From Limnochorda sp. L945t (GTDB taxonomy: Bacteria > Bacillota > Limnochordia > Limnochordales > Geochordaceae), in the NCBI RefSeq assembly GCF_035593305.1, contig NZ_CP141615.1:1054001-1118000 (forward strand): 64,000 nt of DNA, given 5' to 3'. The notes below the pieces were generated by a model, which was not told where the DNA came from, ran no database searches, and worked only from the letters and a program-made list of their open reading frames with translations. The number at the start of each line of letters is the position of its first letter. Position 1 is the stretch's first letter. This document shows positions 33,769-45,094 of the stretch, one piece after another. The position numbers and the translations under genes are program-made.

Positions 33769-34527
33769 GTGCCCTCGCTACCGGAGGATTTGCGTACGCG
33801 GCTTCGCCGGCGCCTCCAGCGGCTGGAGCGAGATCTGGGGCAACGGGCCGAAGCGATGCAGCGCCAGGGGCTCGACCGGCCCGAGAGCGAGAGCGTCGGG
33901 GAACTATCGAGCTACGACCAGCATACCTCCGACCTCGCGGACGAGACGTACGAACGGAGCAAGGACCTGGGACTGCTCGAACGGCTCCGCATCACCCGAG
34001 ACGAGGTGCACCAGGCGCTGGTCCGGATGGACCGGGGCACCTACGGCTACTGCGAGGAGTGCGGCCGGTCGATCGGCGCGGCGCGCCTGCTCGCCATGCC
34101 GTACGCTCGCCGCTGCGTGCACTGCCAACGGATCCACGATAGGGACGAGCAACGCAGGGTCGAAGCGGGGCCCGGATGGCGACCCCTGGAGGAAGCCACG
34201 CTCGCGCCGCCCTTCGCCCGGGCCAACCTGGTCAACGAAGGGGAGGCGGCCCTCGGCCCCGAGGACGTTTGGGATGCGCTGGCCCAATACGGCAACGCCA
34301 ACTCGCCCCAGGACGTGCCGGGCGCCGTGGACTACGACGAGACCTTCGAAGGGGCCGACACCCAGTTGCGGGGCGGAACCGGCGAAGTGGAGTTCGTGGC
34401 CGACGTGACGGGGCAAGGGGTCGCCGACCTGCAGGCCATCTACCCCGACCCGAGCGGCCCCGGGCGACGGCGGCCCCGCTCCATGGAGGACGAGGAAGAG
34501 CAGCCGCCCGCGACTCCCCCTTCGTGA
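33769..34527 (+). CDS. DksA/TraR-type zinc finger protein, YlyA-like
   Basis: 252 residues. An N-terminal coiled coil (about 5-80) leads to a C4 zinc finger YCEECGRSIGAARLLAMPYA then CVHCQ (about 94-120). An acidic extension of about 120 residues follows that is longer than in E. coli DksA but common in the YteA/YlyA group. B. subtilis ylyA lies between ileS and lspA, as here, and modulates RNA polymerase in sporulating cells. The acidic tail ends in a DEEEEQ-like run. GTG 33769 follows a gaggag site. Confidence 0.85.
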   Translation: MPSLPEDLRTRLRRRLQRLERDLGQRAEAMQRQGLDRPESESVGELSSYDQHTSDLADETYERSKDLGLLERLRITRDEVHQALVRMDRGTYGYCEECGRSIGAARLLAMPYARRCVHCQRIHDRDEQRRVEAGPGWRPLEEATLAPPFARANLVNEGEAALGPEDVWDALAQYGNANSPQDVPGAVDYDETFEGADTQLRGGTGEVEFVADVTGQGVADLQAIYPDPSGPGRRRPRSMEDEEEQPPATPPS

Positions 34528-34587
34528 AGGGCGGCGACGCGAGGCCGGGCGCCGTACCCTTTCTCTCGGCCTGGCAGGGATGGTAGA

Positions 34588-35085
34588 ATGGGCCACGTGC
34601 GACGGGACTATGGGATGGTACTGGCATGGGCCGCAGGGACGCTTGCCGTCGATCAGGCGGCCAAGTGGGCCGTTTCGCGCTGGCTCGGGCCGGGGGAGTC
34701 GGTAGGCGTGGCGGGGCGCCTCATCCGATTGACCCACGTCACCAACCCCGGCGCCGCCTTCGGCCTGTTCCAGGGGCGCCAGGAGCTCTTCGTCGCGGCG
34801 ACGCTGCTCGTCTTCGTGCTGGCGGTGGTGATGGCGGGGAGGGTCGGCCCCAAGAGCGGCCTGGCGCTGGCGGGCCTGGGGCTGGCCGCCGGCGGCGCGG
34901 CGGGCAACCTGGTGGATCGGCTGCGCACGGGGTCGGTCATCGACTTCATCGACCTGAGCGTGTGGCCGGTCTTCAACCTGGCCGACACCGGGATCGTCGT
35001 CGGCGTCGCGTTGCTCTTCTGGTACCTCGTCCGGCACCACGCCCCGGCGGTCTCCGCCGAGGGCGACAGCCGCTCCCGATCGTGA
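34588..35085 (+). CDS. lspA: Lipoprotein signal peptidase
   Basis: 165 residues, four transmembrane helices. Catalytic-site blocks are VTNPGAAFGLF, GGAAGNLVDRL (first Asp) and VIDFIDL...FNLADTGIVVG (second Asp). It cleaves prolipoproteins at the membrane. The stop codon abuts the start of the pseudouridine synthase gene. ATG 34588 is used, with ATG 34615 as an alternative. Confidence 0.93.
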   Translation: MGHVRRDYGMVLAWAAGTLAVDQAAKWAVSRWLGPGESVGVAGRLIRLTHVTNPGAAFGLFQGRQELFVAATLLVFVLAVVMAGRVGPKSGLALAGLGLAAGGAAGNLVDRLRTGSVIDFIDLSVWPVFNLADTGIVVGVALLFWYLVRHHAPAVSAEGDSRSRS

Positions 35086-36069
35086 ATGGGGATGCACTCA
35101 GGCCCGGATCCGCAAGCAGGCCGTGAGATCACGCTGACGGTGCCACCCGAAGCCCACGGGCTCCGGGTCGACGCCTACTTGGCCCAGTTCACCGAGGTCG
35201 GCCCCTCGCGGGCGTTCGTACAGCGGTTGATCACCCGCGGCAACGTGCTGCTCAACGGCCGTCCCGCCAAGCCGGCCCACCGCGTGGCCGAGGGCGACGA
35301 GGTATGGGTGCTGGTACCCCCGCCCGAGCGCCCGGAGGACCTGCAGCCCGAGGCCATCCCCATCGACGTGGTCTACGAGGACGAGCACCTGCTGGTCATC
35401 AACAAGCCCCGGGGCATGGTGGTGCATCCGGGGGTCGGCAACTTTTCGGGCACCCTCGTCAACGCGCTGCTCGCTCACTCGCCCCGCCTGTCAGGGATCG
35501 CAGGCGTCATGCGCCCGGGGATCGTCCACCGGCTCGACAAGGACACCACCGGGCTATTGGTGGTGGCCAAGACCAACGACGCTCACCTCGGCCTGACCCG
35601 CCAGCTCAAGGAGCGCACCATCCACCGCATCTACTGGGCCATCGTGCGGGGCCAGCCGGGCGTGGAAGCGGGCCTCGTCGACGCCCCCATCGGGCGCCAT
35701 CCTCACGACCGGCTGCGCATGGCCGTCGTGCCCGAGGGCCGCCCGGCCGTCACCCGCTTCACGGTGCTGGAACGGTTCGGTGCGTACAGCCTGCTGGAGG
35801 TAAAACTCGAGACAGGCCGAACTCACCAGATCCGGGTGCACATGGCTTACATCGGTCATCCGATCGCCGGGGACCCCGTATACGGGGCCGGCCGCGGCCA
35901 CAAGGCCAGGGGCGAGCTGGGTTTGAAAGCCCAGGCTCTTCACGCCAGGGAGCTGGTGTTCGTGCATCCGGTGACCGGCCGGCCCATGCACTTCGTCGCG
36001 CCCCTGCCGGAGGACATGGAGCAGGCGCTCGAGCGGCTGCGGGCCGAGGCGAGCAGCCGGCGCCTGTAG
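35086..36069 (+). CDS. RluD-family pseudouridine synthase
   Basis: 327 residues. An S4 RNA-binding domain (about 25-85: VDAYLAQF, VQRLITRGNVLLNG) is followed by the pseudouridine synthase core with the catalytic Asp in HRLDKDTTGLLVVAK and GRTHQIRVHMAYIGHPIAGD. It is the YlyB equivalent in the lspA-ylyB-pyrR order. The likely target is 23S rRNA, but specificity is not determined. ATG 35086 directly follows the lspA stop; ATG 35092 is possible. Confidence 0.9.
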   Translation: MGMHSGPDPQAGREITLTVPPEAHGLRVDAYLAQFTEVGPSRAFVQRLITRGNVLLNGRPAKPAHRVAEGDEVWVLVPPPERPEDLQPEAIPIDVVYEDEHLLVINKPRGMVVHPGVGNFSGTLVNALLAHSPRLSGIAGVMRPGIVHRLDKDTTGLLVVAKTNDAHLGLTRQLKERTIHRIYWAIVRGQPGVEAGLVDAPIGRHPHDRLRMAVVPEGRPAVTRFTVLERFGAYSLLEVKLETGRTHQIRVHMAYIGHPIAGDPVYGAGRGHKARGELGLKAQALHARELVFVHPVTGRPMHFVAPLPEDMEQALERLRAEASSRRL

Positions 36070-36666
<597 letters not shown>

Positions 36667-36675
36667 GGTAGCGCC

Positions 36676-37674
36676 GTGTGGCCGAAAGATCTCCTGGGCC
36701 TGCGGGACCTGGGCGCGGAGCGGATCACCCAGGTGCTCGATACGGCGGACGTGATGCGTCAGGTCTTCGAGCGCCCCGTCAAGAAGTTCCCTACCCTTCG
36801 CGGGCGCGTGGTGGTCAACCTCTTCTACGAGCCCTCCACCCGTACCCGGACCAGCTTCGAGCTGGCGGCCAAGGCGCTGAGCGCCGACGTCACCAGCATC
36901 GCGGTGGCGCAGTCCAGCGTCGTCAAGGGCGAAAGCCTGGTGGACACGGCCAGGACGCTGCAGGCGCTCGGGGCCGACTTCGTCGTCATCCGCCACTCCT
37001 CGGCCGGCGCGCCCCACCTGGTCAGCCGCACCATCCCCGCCGCGGTGGTCAACGCCGGGGACGGTGCCAACGAGCACCCCACGCAGGGGCTGCTCGATCT
37101 CTACACCATCCGCCGGCACAAAGGCCGCATCGCCGGCTTGCGGGTGCTGATCGTCGGGGACATCCTCCACTCCCGGGTCGCCCGATCCGACTTCTGGGGG
37201 TTGCTGCACCTGGGCGCCGAGGTCGCAGTAGCAGGCCCTCGCACGCTGATGCCCGAGGGGCTCGAGCGGTCTTACGGCATCCGCCGGTTCGAGCGCCTCG
37301 ACGACGGCCTCGAGTGGGCGGACGTGGTCAACGTGCTCCGGATCCAGCGGGAGCGCATGCAGCGCGGGTACCTGCCCAGCCTTCGGGAGTACCGGGCTCG
37401 CTGGGGTCTGACCGCCGAGCGCCTGGGCAGGCTGAAGGAAGACGCGCTCATCATGCACCCCGGGCCCGCCAACGTGGGGGTGGAGATCGACGAAGCGGTG
37501 GTCCACGACCCTCGGACCGTCATCACGGAGCAGGTGACCAACGGCGTGGCCGTGCGCATGGCGGTGCTCTACTTGATGAGCGGCGCCCGGGAGAAGGACG
37601 GGCTCGTGGAGGGGGCGGCGCCGGAAGCGCCACGGGGCGCGGGCCATGCAGGGGGAGGCACGCTCTCGTCATGA
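36676..37674 (+). CDS. pyrB: Aspartate carbamoyltransferase catalytic subunit
   Basis: 332 residues. Carbamoyl-phosphate site [11 protein letters not shown], then [18 protein letters not shown] and the C-terminal [15 protein letters not shown]. It commits carbamoyl phosphate and aspartate to pyrimidine synthesis. GTG 36676 is preceded by a GGTGAGGT site. A Gly/Ala tail follows the core. The stop overlaps the pyrC start (ATGA). No pyrI regulatory subunit is nearby, as in other Firmicutes. Confidence 0.95.
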   Translation: MWPKDLLGLRDLGAERITQVLDTADVMRQVFERPVKKFPTLRGRVVVNLFYEPSTRTRTSFELAAKALSADVTSIAVAQSSVVKGESLVDTARTLQALGADFVVIRHSSAGAPHLVSRTIPAAVVNAGDGANEHPTQGLLDLYTIRRHKGRIAGLRVLIVGDILHSRVARSDFWGLLHLGAEVAVAGPRTLMPEGLERSYGIRRFERLDDGLEWADVVNVLRIQRERMQRGYLPSLREYRARWGLTAERLGRLKEDALIMHPGPANVGVEIDEAVVHDPRTVITEQVTNGVAVRMAVLYLMSGAREKDGLVEGAAPEAPRGAGHAGGGTLSS

Positions 37675-38963
37675 GTGTTCTCATCAAGGGAGGCCGGGTG
37701 ATCGACCCGGCCTCCCGAACGGATCAGGTCATGGACGTCCTGGTCGAGGGGGACCGCATCGTGCGGATAGCCCCCGGCATCGGGCAGCAGGCGAACCGGG
37801 TCATTGACGCCCGGGGGTGGTGGGTCGTCCCCGGGGTCATCGACATGCACACCCACCTCCGCCAGCCCGGCCAGGAGCACAAAGAGACCATCGCCACCGG
37901 CACCCGCGCGGCGGCGGCCGGCGGCGTCACCGCCGTCGCCTGCATGCCCAACACGCAGCCGCCCATCGACGATGCCTCCGTGGTGGAACACGTCCAGGCC
38001 GTGGCGCGCCGGGAAGGCGTGGTGGGCGTACGGGTCATCGGAGCGCTGACCAAGGGGCGCCAGGGCAAAGAGCTGGCCGAGATGGGTGAGATGGCGGAGG
38101 CGGGCGCGGTGGCCTTTTCCGACGACGGCGACACGGTGGCCGACGCGTCGCTCATGCGTAGCGCGCTGCAATACGCCGCCGACCTGGGACGCCCCGTGAT
38201 CGTGCACGCGCTCGACCCCTGCCTGGCCCGGGGCGGAGTGATGCGGGAGGGGCCGGTGTCCCTGCGATTGGGCCTGCCGGGTATCCCGGCCGAAGCCGAA
38301 AGCATCGTGGTCGCCCGCGACATCGCCCTGGCCGCCGCGACGGGCGCGCACTTGCACGTGGCCCACGTCTCCACGGCCCGCTCCGTCGAGCTCATCCGGC
38401 AGGCCAAGCAGGCGGGAGTGCGCGTGACGGCCGAGGTGACCCCGCACCATCTCTTCCTGACCGAAGAGGCCCTGGAAGGCTACGACGCCTCCGCCAAGGT
38501 CAGTCCCCCGCTCGGTACCGAGGAGGACAGGCAGGCCCTGCGGCAGGCTCTGGCCGATGGGATCATCGACGCGGTGGCTTCCGATCACGCGCCCCATGCC
38601 CCCGAGGAGAAGGAGGTCGAGCTCGACCAGGCGCCCTTCGGCGCCGTCGGGCTGGAGACGCTGGTGGCCCTGACGCTCGGCGCCCTGACCCACCAGGGGG
38701 TGCTGACCCCCATGCAGGCGGTGCGGGCCCTGTCGCTGGCGCCGGCCCGCATCCTGGGGCTCGAGGGAGGGGTGCTGGCCGAAGGGGCTCGAGCCGACAT
38801 CACCCTGTTCGACCCTGCCCAGGAGTGGACGGTGGAGCCGGCCCGCTTCCGCTCCCGGGGGCGCAACAGCCCGTTCGCCGGGTGGAAGGTGCAGGGGCGG
38901 CCGGTGGGCACCGTCGTGGGGGGCCGGATCGCGATGCTCGCCGGCACGATCGACGATGGCTGA
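37671..38963 (+). CDS. pyrC: Dihydroorotase
   Basis: 430 residues, type I amidohydrolase barrel: [16 protein letters not shown] (metal His pair), the [13 protein letters not shown] and [12 protein letters not shown] segments, [15 protein letters not shown]. The Asp residue that activates water is within SDHAPH. It closes carbamoyl-aspartate to dihydroorotate. ATG 37671 overlaps the pyrB stop by four bases and the 3' end overlaps pyrF by eight. Confidence 0.95.
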   Translation: MSVLIKGGRVIDPASRTDQVMDVLVEGDRIVRIAPGIGQQANRVIDARGWWVVPGVIDMHTHLRQPGQEHKETIATGTRAAAAGGVTAVACMPNTQPPIDDASVVEHVQAVARREGVVGVRVIGALTKGRQGKELAEMGEMAEAGAVAFSDDGDTVADASLMRSALQYAADLGRPVIVHALDPCLARGGVMREGPVSLRLGLPGIPAEAESIVVARDIALAAATGAHLHVAHVSTARSVELIRQAKQAGVRVTAEVTPHHLFLTEEALEGYDASAKVSPPLGTEEDRQALRQALADGIIDAVASDHAPHAPEEKEVELDQAPFGAVGLETLVALTLGALTHQGVLTPMQAVRALSLAPARILGLEGGVLAEGARADITLFDPAQEWTVEPARFRSRGRNSPFAGWKVQGRPVGTVVGGRIAMLAGTIDDG

Positions 38964-39894
38964 GCAACCTCACTTCGGGGAGCGGCTCGTACGAGCCGTC
39001 ACGGCCCGGGGCTCGTGCGTGGTGCTGGGGTTCGACCCGGATCCTATCTTCTTCCCGCCTTCGATCCTGTCGCGCCACGCCGAGCAGAGCCTGTTGGAGC
39101 GGGCGGCATCGGCCACGGAGGAGGTCGGAGCGGCTCTCGTTGAGGCATGTGCCCCGTTCGTGGTCGCGGTGAAATTCCAGCTGGCCTACTTCCTGGCGCT
39201 GGGGCCGGCGGGGCTTGCGACGCTTCAGCGCCTCATCCGGCTTGCAGGGGGGATGGGGCTTCTCACCATCGTGGACGGCAAGCCGGGGGACATCGACGCG
39301 ACCGCCGCCGCCTACGCGCGCGCCCTCATCGGCCGCTTCCAGTGGCCGGGCGACGGGAGCACCGAGGTGCTGGGCGCCGACGCCTGCACGGTCAACCCCT
39401 ATCTCGGGACCGACTCCGTCCGGCCGTTTCTCGAGTGGGTGGACACGTCGGGTAAGGGGCTCTTCGTCCTGGCCCACACCTCCAATCCGTCGGCCGGGGA
39501 GGTGCAGCACCTGCCGCTCGCGGGCGGGAAGACCGTGGCCGGTGCGGTGGCCGGGTTGATCGGCCGGTGGGCGGCCGGCCGCTTCGGACCGAGCGGGTTT
39601 GCCTCCGTGGGGGCCGTCGTGGGAGCGACCTATCCGGAGGTCGTCGGCGAGATGCGCCGCGAGTTGCCCGGGATCTGGCTGTTGTTGCCGGGCGTCGGCG
39701 CCCAGGGTGGCCAGGTCGAGGCGTTGGGCCCGGCCTTCGACCGTCGCGGCCTGGGGGGACTCGTCGCGGCCTCCCGATCTATACTGGGTGCCTGGCGGAC
39801 CCATCCCGGCGGCGAGCTGCGGTGGGAGGAGGCCGGCGCCGAGGCTGCGCGCCGGCTACGCGATCAGGTCAACGACGTTCGCGGCGGGGCGTGA
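38956..39894 (+). CDS. pyrF: Orotidine 5'-phosphate decarboxylase, type 2
   Basis: 312 residues, longer than the 230-residue B. subtilis type and matching the type 2 (mycobacterial/Myxococcus-like) subfamily: VVLGFDPDP at the N-terminus, VAVKFQLAYF, catalytic TIVDGKPGDIDATA and VGATYPEV. It decarboxylates OMP to UMP, the last step of the pathway. The order is unusual in that pyrF precedes carA rather than following pyrD as in B. subtilis. It overlaps pyrC by eight bases, indicating coupling. Confidence 0.92.
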   Translation: MAEQPHFGERLVRAVTARGSCVVLGFDPDPIFFPPSILSRHAEQSLLERAASATEEVGAALVEACAPFVVAVKFQLAYFLALGPAGLATLQRLIRLAGGMGLLTIVDGKPGDIDATAAAYARALIGRFQWPGDGSTEVLGADACTVNPYLGTDSVRPFLEWVDTSGKGLFVLAHTSNPSAGEVQHLPLAGGKTVAGAVAGLIGRWAAGRFGPSGFASVGAVVGATYPEVVGEMRRELPGIWLLLPGVGAQGGQVEALGPAFDRRGLGGLVAASRSILGAWRTHPGGELRWEEAGAEAARRLRDQVNDVRGGA

Positions 39895-39950
39895 GGCGCG
39901 CCTGGGTCACATGGCTGCGGGCGTCGGGGTAGAGAGGAAGGATCGGCAGC

Positions 39951-41092
<1,142 letters not shown>

Positions 41093-41096
<4 letters not shown>

Positions 41097-41914
41097 CGGG
41101 CAACGCCTCGGGCCTTCGGACCGCCCGCGTCGTCGCGCGCCGGGAACTCGCGCCCGGCGTCGTGCGGCTCGACCTGTCGCTGCCGGGGCTCGAAGAGGCC
41201 CGGCCCGGGCAGTTCCTCCACGTGCTCACCCGCGACCCGTACGGCGTGGACCCCTTGCTGCGGCGGCCGTTCAGCATCGCCGACCTGGGCCCGCAGCCCG
41301 ACCGGGCGGCGCTCGTGGTCAAGGTGGTGGGGAAGGGTTCGGCGTGGCTGGCGGCCCGCCCCGAGCAAAGCCAGCTCGACGTGCTCGGGCCGCTCGGACG
41401 GGGCTTCGGGTGGGATCTTTCGGGAGGACGTGCCCTCCTGGTCGGCGGCGGCGTGGGCGCCGCTCCTCTGTTGTGGCTGGCCCGGGCCCTGTGCAGGGAC
41501 GGGTGGAGCGTGCAAGCGGTGCTCGGCTTTCGAACGGCCTCCGAGGTGGTGCTGGCGCAGGAGATGGCGCACGTGGGCGCTTTGGTGACGGTGGCCACCG
41601 AGGACGGTAGCCGGGGCGAGCCCGGCACCGCCGTCGAGGTGGCGCGGCGGTACTGGGATCGGGCGGACGGGGTGTTCGCCTGCGGGCCGTGGGGGATGCT
41701 CCGGGCGCTGGCCGCTCTGGCCACCCAGCGTCCCCGGCCTCTCCAGCTCTCGGTCGAGACCGTGATGGGCTGTGGCGCCGGCGTCTGCCTGTCGTGCGTG
41801 GTCCCGTGGAGACGGCGGGAAGGGTACCGGGTCACCGGATGGGCCCGGGCCTGCGTCGAAGGTCCCGTCTTCGACGCCTCCGAACTGGATTGGGAAAGGT
41901 GTCCGGGACGATGA
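41093..41914 (+). CDS. pyrK: Dihydroorotate dehydrogenase electron transfer subunit
   Basis: 273 residues. A ferredoxin-reductase-like FAD domain (RRPFSIADLG, VVGKGSAWLA) and NAD domain (ALLVGGGVGAAPLLWLA) precede a C-terminal [2Fe-2S] loop with CGAGVCLSC and a fourth Cys in ARACVEGPVF. It passes electrons from the PyrD subunit to NAD. ATG 41093 overlaps the carA stop and the gene ends in the pyrD start (ATGA), so the pair is tightly coupled. Confidence 0.94.
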
Positions 41915-43431
41915 GGCCGCGCGCCGGGGCGTCGCTCGAAGTCCAGCTCGGGCCGCTGCGCCTGCGAAACCCTGTGGTCATGGCGTCGGGCACGTTCGGC
42001 TACGGCCTGGACCTGCGGGGGATCGTGGAGCCGCAGTGGGTAGGCGCGGTGGTCACCAAGGGGCTCAGCCTGGAGCCGTGGACCGGCCACGCCCCGCCCC
42101 GCCTGGTGGAGACGCCGGCCGGGCTCGTCAACGCCATCGGCCTGGAAAACCCGGGGGTCGAGGCGTTCGTGCAACACGTGTTGCCGCAGCTCTCGGCCAC
42201 CGGCGCCACCATCATCGCCAACATCGTGGGCAAGCAGGTGGAGGAGTACGCGCAGGTGGCCCGCCGGCTGGACGGGACCGGAGCGGTGGCGGCCTTCGAG
42301 ATCAACATCTCCTGCCCCAACGTGAAAGAAGGCGGCGCCACCTTCGCCACCTCGCCGGTGACCGCGGCGCGGGTGGTGGCGGCGGTCCGCGCGGTCACGC
42401 GGCGGCCGATCTTCGTCAAGCTGGCCCCGATGGGGGCCGACCCCGTGGAGGTCGCCCGCGCCTCGGCGGCCGTGGGGGCCGACGGGTTCACCGTGGCCAA
42501 CACGTACCCGGCGCTGGTGATCGACACCCGCTCGGGCCGGCCCGCCCTGACGGCCGGGGTGGGAGGGTTGTCCGGGCCGGCCGTCCGGCCTCTTTCGGTG
42601 CGGCTGGCGTCGGAGGTCTACCGGGCGACCGGCATGCCCATCATCGGCAGCGGCGGCGTGGAGACGATTCGCGACGCGCTCGAGTATTTCCTGGCCGGTG
42701 CTCGGGCCGTGGCCGTCGGGACGGCCACGTTCCACAGGCCGACGGCCGCCCTGGAGATCGTGGAAGGCCTCCGGGATCACCTGGAGACGGCGGGCGCCGC
42801 CAGCTTCGAGGCCTGGCTCGACTCGGTCGTCCCGCGCGTCGAGCGCCGGCCTGCGCCCGAAGAGCAGGCCTTCCGGTTCTTGCAGCAAACCGGGGCGGTG
42901 CTAGAAGGCCACTTCCAGTTGAGCTCGGGGCTCCACTCCGACCGGTACGTGGAGAAGTTCCGGCTGCTCGAGCGTCCCGGCGTGGCCGAAGCGATGGTGC
43001 GGCTGCTCGCCCTGAGGTTGCTCGACTTGCCGGCCGAGGTCGTGGTGGGGCCGGCCACGGGGGGCATCCTGCTCGCTTACGAGCTGGCGCGCCAGCTGGG
43101 CGTGAGCCGGGCCTTCTTCACGGAGCGGGTGGGCGGGCGCATGCAGGTGCGCCGGGGTTTTTCCCTGCCGCCCGGAGCCCGGGTGCTGCTCGTCGAAGAC
43201 GTGGTGACGACGGGCGGCTCCGTCATGGAGACCGCCGAGGCCGTCGAAGAGGCCGGGGGGCAGGTGGTGGGTATCGGCTGTCTCATCGACCGCAGCGGCG
43301 GCCGGTTCGCGCCGCCGGTGCCCTTCCGGCCCCTGGTCCGGTTGGAGCTTCGCACTCACCCGCCCGAGGCGTGCCCGCTGTGCGAGCAGGGCATCCCACT
43401 GAGCGACCCGGGGAGCCGGCGGATCCGGTAA
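41911..43431 (+). CDS. pyrD-pyrE: Fused dihydroorotate dehydrogenase B catalytic subunit and orotate phosphoribosyltransferase
   Basis: 506 residues in one uninterrupted frame. Residues about 10-305 are the class 1B PyrD barrel: LRNPVVMASGTFGYG, VTKGLSLEPWTGH, active Cys in NISCPNVKEGG and IGSGGVETIRDALE. After a linker (about 306-325), residues 326-506 are PyrE: FQLSSGLHSDRYVEKFRLL, VVVGPATGGILLAYELA and the PRPP motif LLVEDVVTTGGSVMET (around 428-440). The fusion would couple orotate formation to its phosphoribosylation. ATG 41911 overlaps the pyrK stop. Separate pyrD and pyrE genes are the rule in Firmicutes. Confidence 0.93.
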   Translation: MRPRAGASLEVQLGPLRLRNPVVMASGTFGYGLDLRGIVEPQWVGAVVTKGLSLEPWTGHAPPRLVETPAGLVNAIGLENPGVEAFVQHVLPQLSATGATIIANIVGKQVEEYAQVARRLDGTGAVAAFEINISCPNVKEGGATFATSPVTAARVVAAVRAVTRRPIFVKLAPMGADPVEVARASAAVGADGFTVANTYPALVIDTRSGRPALTAGVGGLSGPAVRPLSVRLASEVYRATGMPIIGSGGVETIRDALEYFLAGARAVAVGTATFHRPTAALEIVEGLRDHLETAGAASFEAWLDSVVPRVERRPAPEEQAFRFLQQTGAVLEGHFQLSSGLHSDRYVEKFRLLERPGVAEAMVRLLALRLLDLPAEVVVGPATGGILLAYELARQLGVSRAFFTERVGGRMQVRRGFSLPPGARVLLVEDVVTTGGSVMETAEAVEEAGGQVVGIGCLIDRSGGRFAPPVPFRPLVRLELRTHPPEACPLCEQGIPLSDPGSRRIR

Positions 43432-43468
43432 ACGCAAAGGGCCGGGGGCAAGAGGGGGCGGATCGACC

Positions 43469-45094
43469 GTGTCGGGTCCAGCAGCATCGAACGAGAGCGT
43501 CCCTCGCCGGGCGCTTTTCAGCGTCTCCCGCACCGAGGGGCTGGCCGCGCTGGCGTCGGAGCTCGTGCGCCTCGGTTGGGAGCTGTGGGCGACCGAGGGT
43601 ACCGGCCGGCACCTGCAGGAGGCAGGTGTGCCGGTCCGGCCGCTCAGCGAGCTGACGGGCCAGGTCTCCATGCTCGGCGGCCGGGTGAAGACTTTGCACC
43701 CGCGAGTCTTCGGTGGCGTGCTCGCCCGGCCGTCGCCGCAAGACCTGGCCGAACTCGAGCAGGCGGGCGGCGTGCCTTTCGACCTGGTCGTCGTCAACTT
43801 CTACCCGTTCGAGGAGCGGCTCGAGCGTTACCGTTCGGGTGAGCTCACCCTCGCCGAGCTCGTGGAGTCGATGGACATCGGAGGCCCGGCGCTGGCCCGG
43901 GCTGCGGCGAAGAACTTCGCTCGGGTAGCGGTGCTCACCGACCCTTCCCAGTACGCCGCGGTCCTCGACGAGATCCGGCACTCTCCGCACGGGCTGCCCG
44001 CAGACGCGACCCGGGTGCGCTTGGCCGCCGAAGCGGTCCGGCGCACGGCGCGCTACGACGCCGTCATCGCTCGGGCGCTGCAGCAGGAAGCCGGTCCCCC
44101 GGCCGCGGCGCCCCAAAGGGTGGAGGTGTCCTTCCCCGAGCGCCTTGCCCTGGAGGCGACCCGGTGGCTCGTGGCCCGCTACGGGGAGAACCCCCACCAG
44201 GCGGGAGCCGTCTACCGGGTGCCCGTGCAAGGCGCCTCGGTGCCGTGGGGCCAGGTCCTGCAGGGCAAGGAGCTTTCGTACAACAACGTGGCGGACGCCG
44301 CCGCCGCGCTCGACCTGGTGGCAGAGCTTTCGGACCGGCCGGCCGCGGTCGCCATCAAGCACGCGACTCCCTGCGGGGCCGCGGTGGCGGACAGCCTGCT
44401 CCAGGCCTACCAGCTGGCCCACGACGCCGACCCGGTCTCGGTCTTCGGCGGGGTGGTGGCGGTGAGCCGTCCCGTGGACGGGATGGTCGCCGAGGCCATG
44501 GCGCGCACGTTCCTCGAGGTGATCGTGGCGCCCTCCTTCGAACCGGAGGCCCTGGAGGTGCTGTCGAAGAAGCCTCGCCTTCGCCTCATCGAGGTGGGCC
44601 CCATCGAGCCTCCCTGGCGCCGCGATGGGGACGGCTCCTCCCTCGAAGTGCGGTCGATCTTCGGAGGTTTGCTCGTCCAGCAGGTCGATGCGGTCGACTG
44701 GGTGGACGGGGAGCTCCGGACGGTCACCCGCCAGAGCGTCCCCGAACGCTTGTGGCCCGACCTTCGCTTCGCCTGGCGCGTGGTCAAGCACGCCCGCTCC
44801 AACGCCATCGTGGTGGCGCGCGACGGGCAGACCCTGGGGATCGGGGCAGGCCAGACCAGCCGCATCGATGCCGCGCGCATCGCCATCGAAAAGGCCGGGG
44901 AAAAGGCGAGCGGTGCGGTGCTCGCCTCGGACGGCTTCTTCCCCTTCTCGGACGTGGTGGAGCTGGCGGCCGAGCACGGGATCGCCGCCATCGTCCAGCC
45001 GGGGGGCTCGATGCGGGATCAGGAGTCGATCGCCGCGGCGGACCGGGCGGGGCTGGCCATGGTCTTTACCGGGATCCGGCACTTCCGTCACTGA
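43469..45094 (+). CDS. purH: Bifunctional AICAR transformylase/IMP cyclohydrolase
   Basis: 541 residues. The N-terminal MGS-like cyclohydrolase domain contains ATEGTGRHLQEAG and MLGGRVKTLHPRVFGG. The transformylase domain has RYGENPHQAGAVY, IKHATPCGAAVADS, DPVSVFGGVVAVS and HARSNAIVVARDGQT. It performs the last two steps of IMP synthesis. It follows the pyr operon after 37 bases, a placement unlike B. subtilis where purH is in the pur operon. The 3' end overlaps the convergent rqcH gene by 29 bases. Confidence 0.95.
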   Translation: MSGPAASNESVPRRALFSVSRTEGLAALASELVRLGWELWATEGTGRHLQEAGVPVRPLSELTGQVSMLGGRVKTLHPRVFGGVLARPSPQDLAELEQAGGVPFDLVVVNFYPFEERLERYRSGELTLAELVESMDIGGPALARAAAKNFARVAVLTDPSQYAAVLDEIRHSPHGLPADATRVRLAAEAVRRTARYDAVIARALQQEAGPPAAAPQRVEVSFPERLALEATRWLVARYGENPHQAGAVYRVPVQGASVPWGQVLQGKELSYNNVADAAAALDLVAELSDRPAAVAIKHATPCGAAVADSLLQAYQLAHDADPVSVFGGVVAVSRPVDGMVAEAMARTFLEVIVAPSFEPEALEVLSKKPRLRLIEVGPIEPPWRRDGDGSSLEVRSIFGGLLVQQVDAVDWVDGELRTVTRQSVPERLWPDLRFAWRVVKHARSNAIVVARDGQTLGIGAGQTSRIDAARIAIEKAGEKASGAVLASDGFFPFSDVVELAAEHGIAAIVQPGGSMRDQESIAAADRAGLAMVFTGIRHFRH

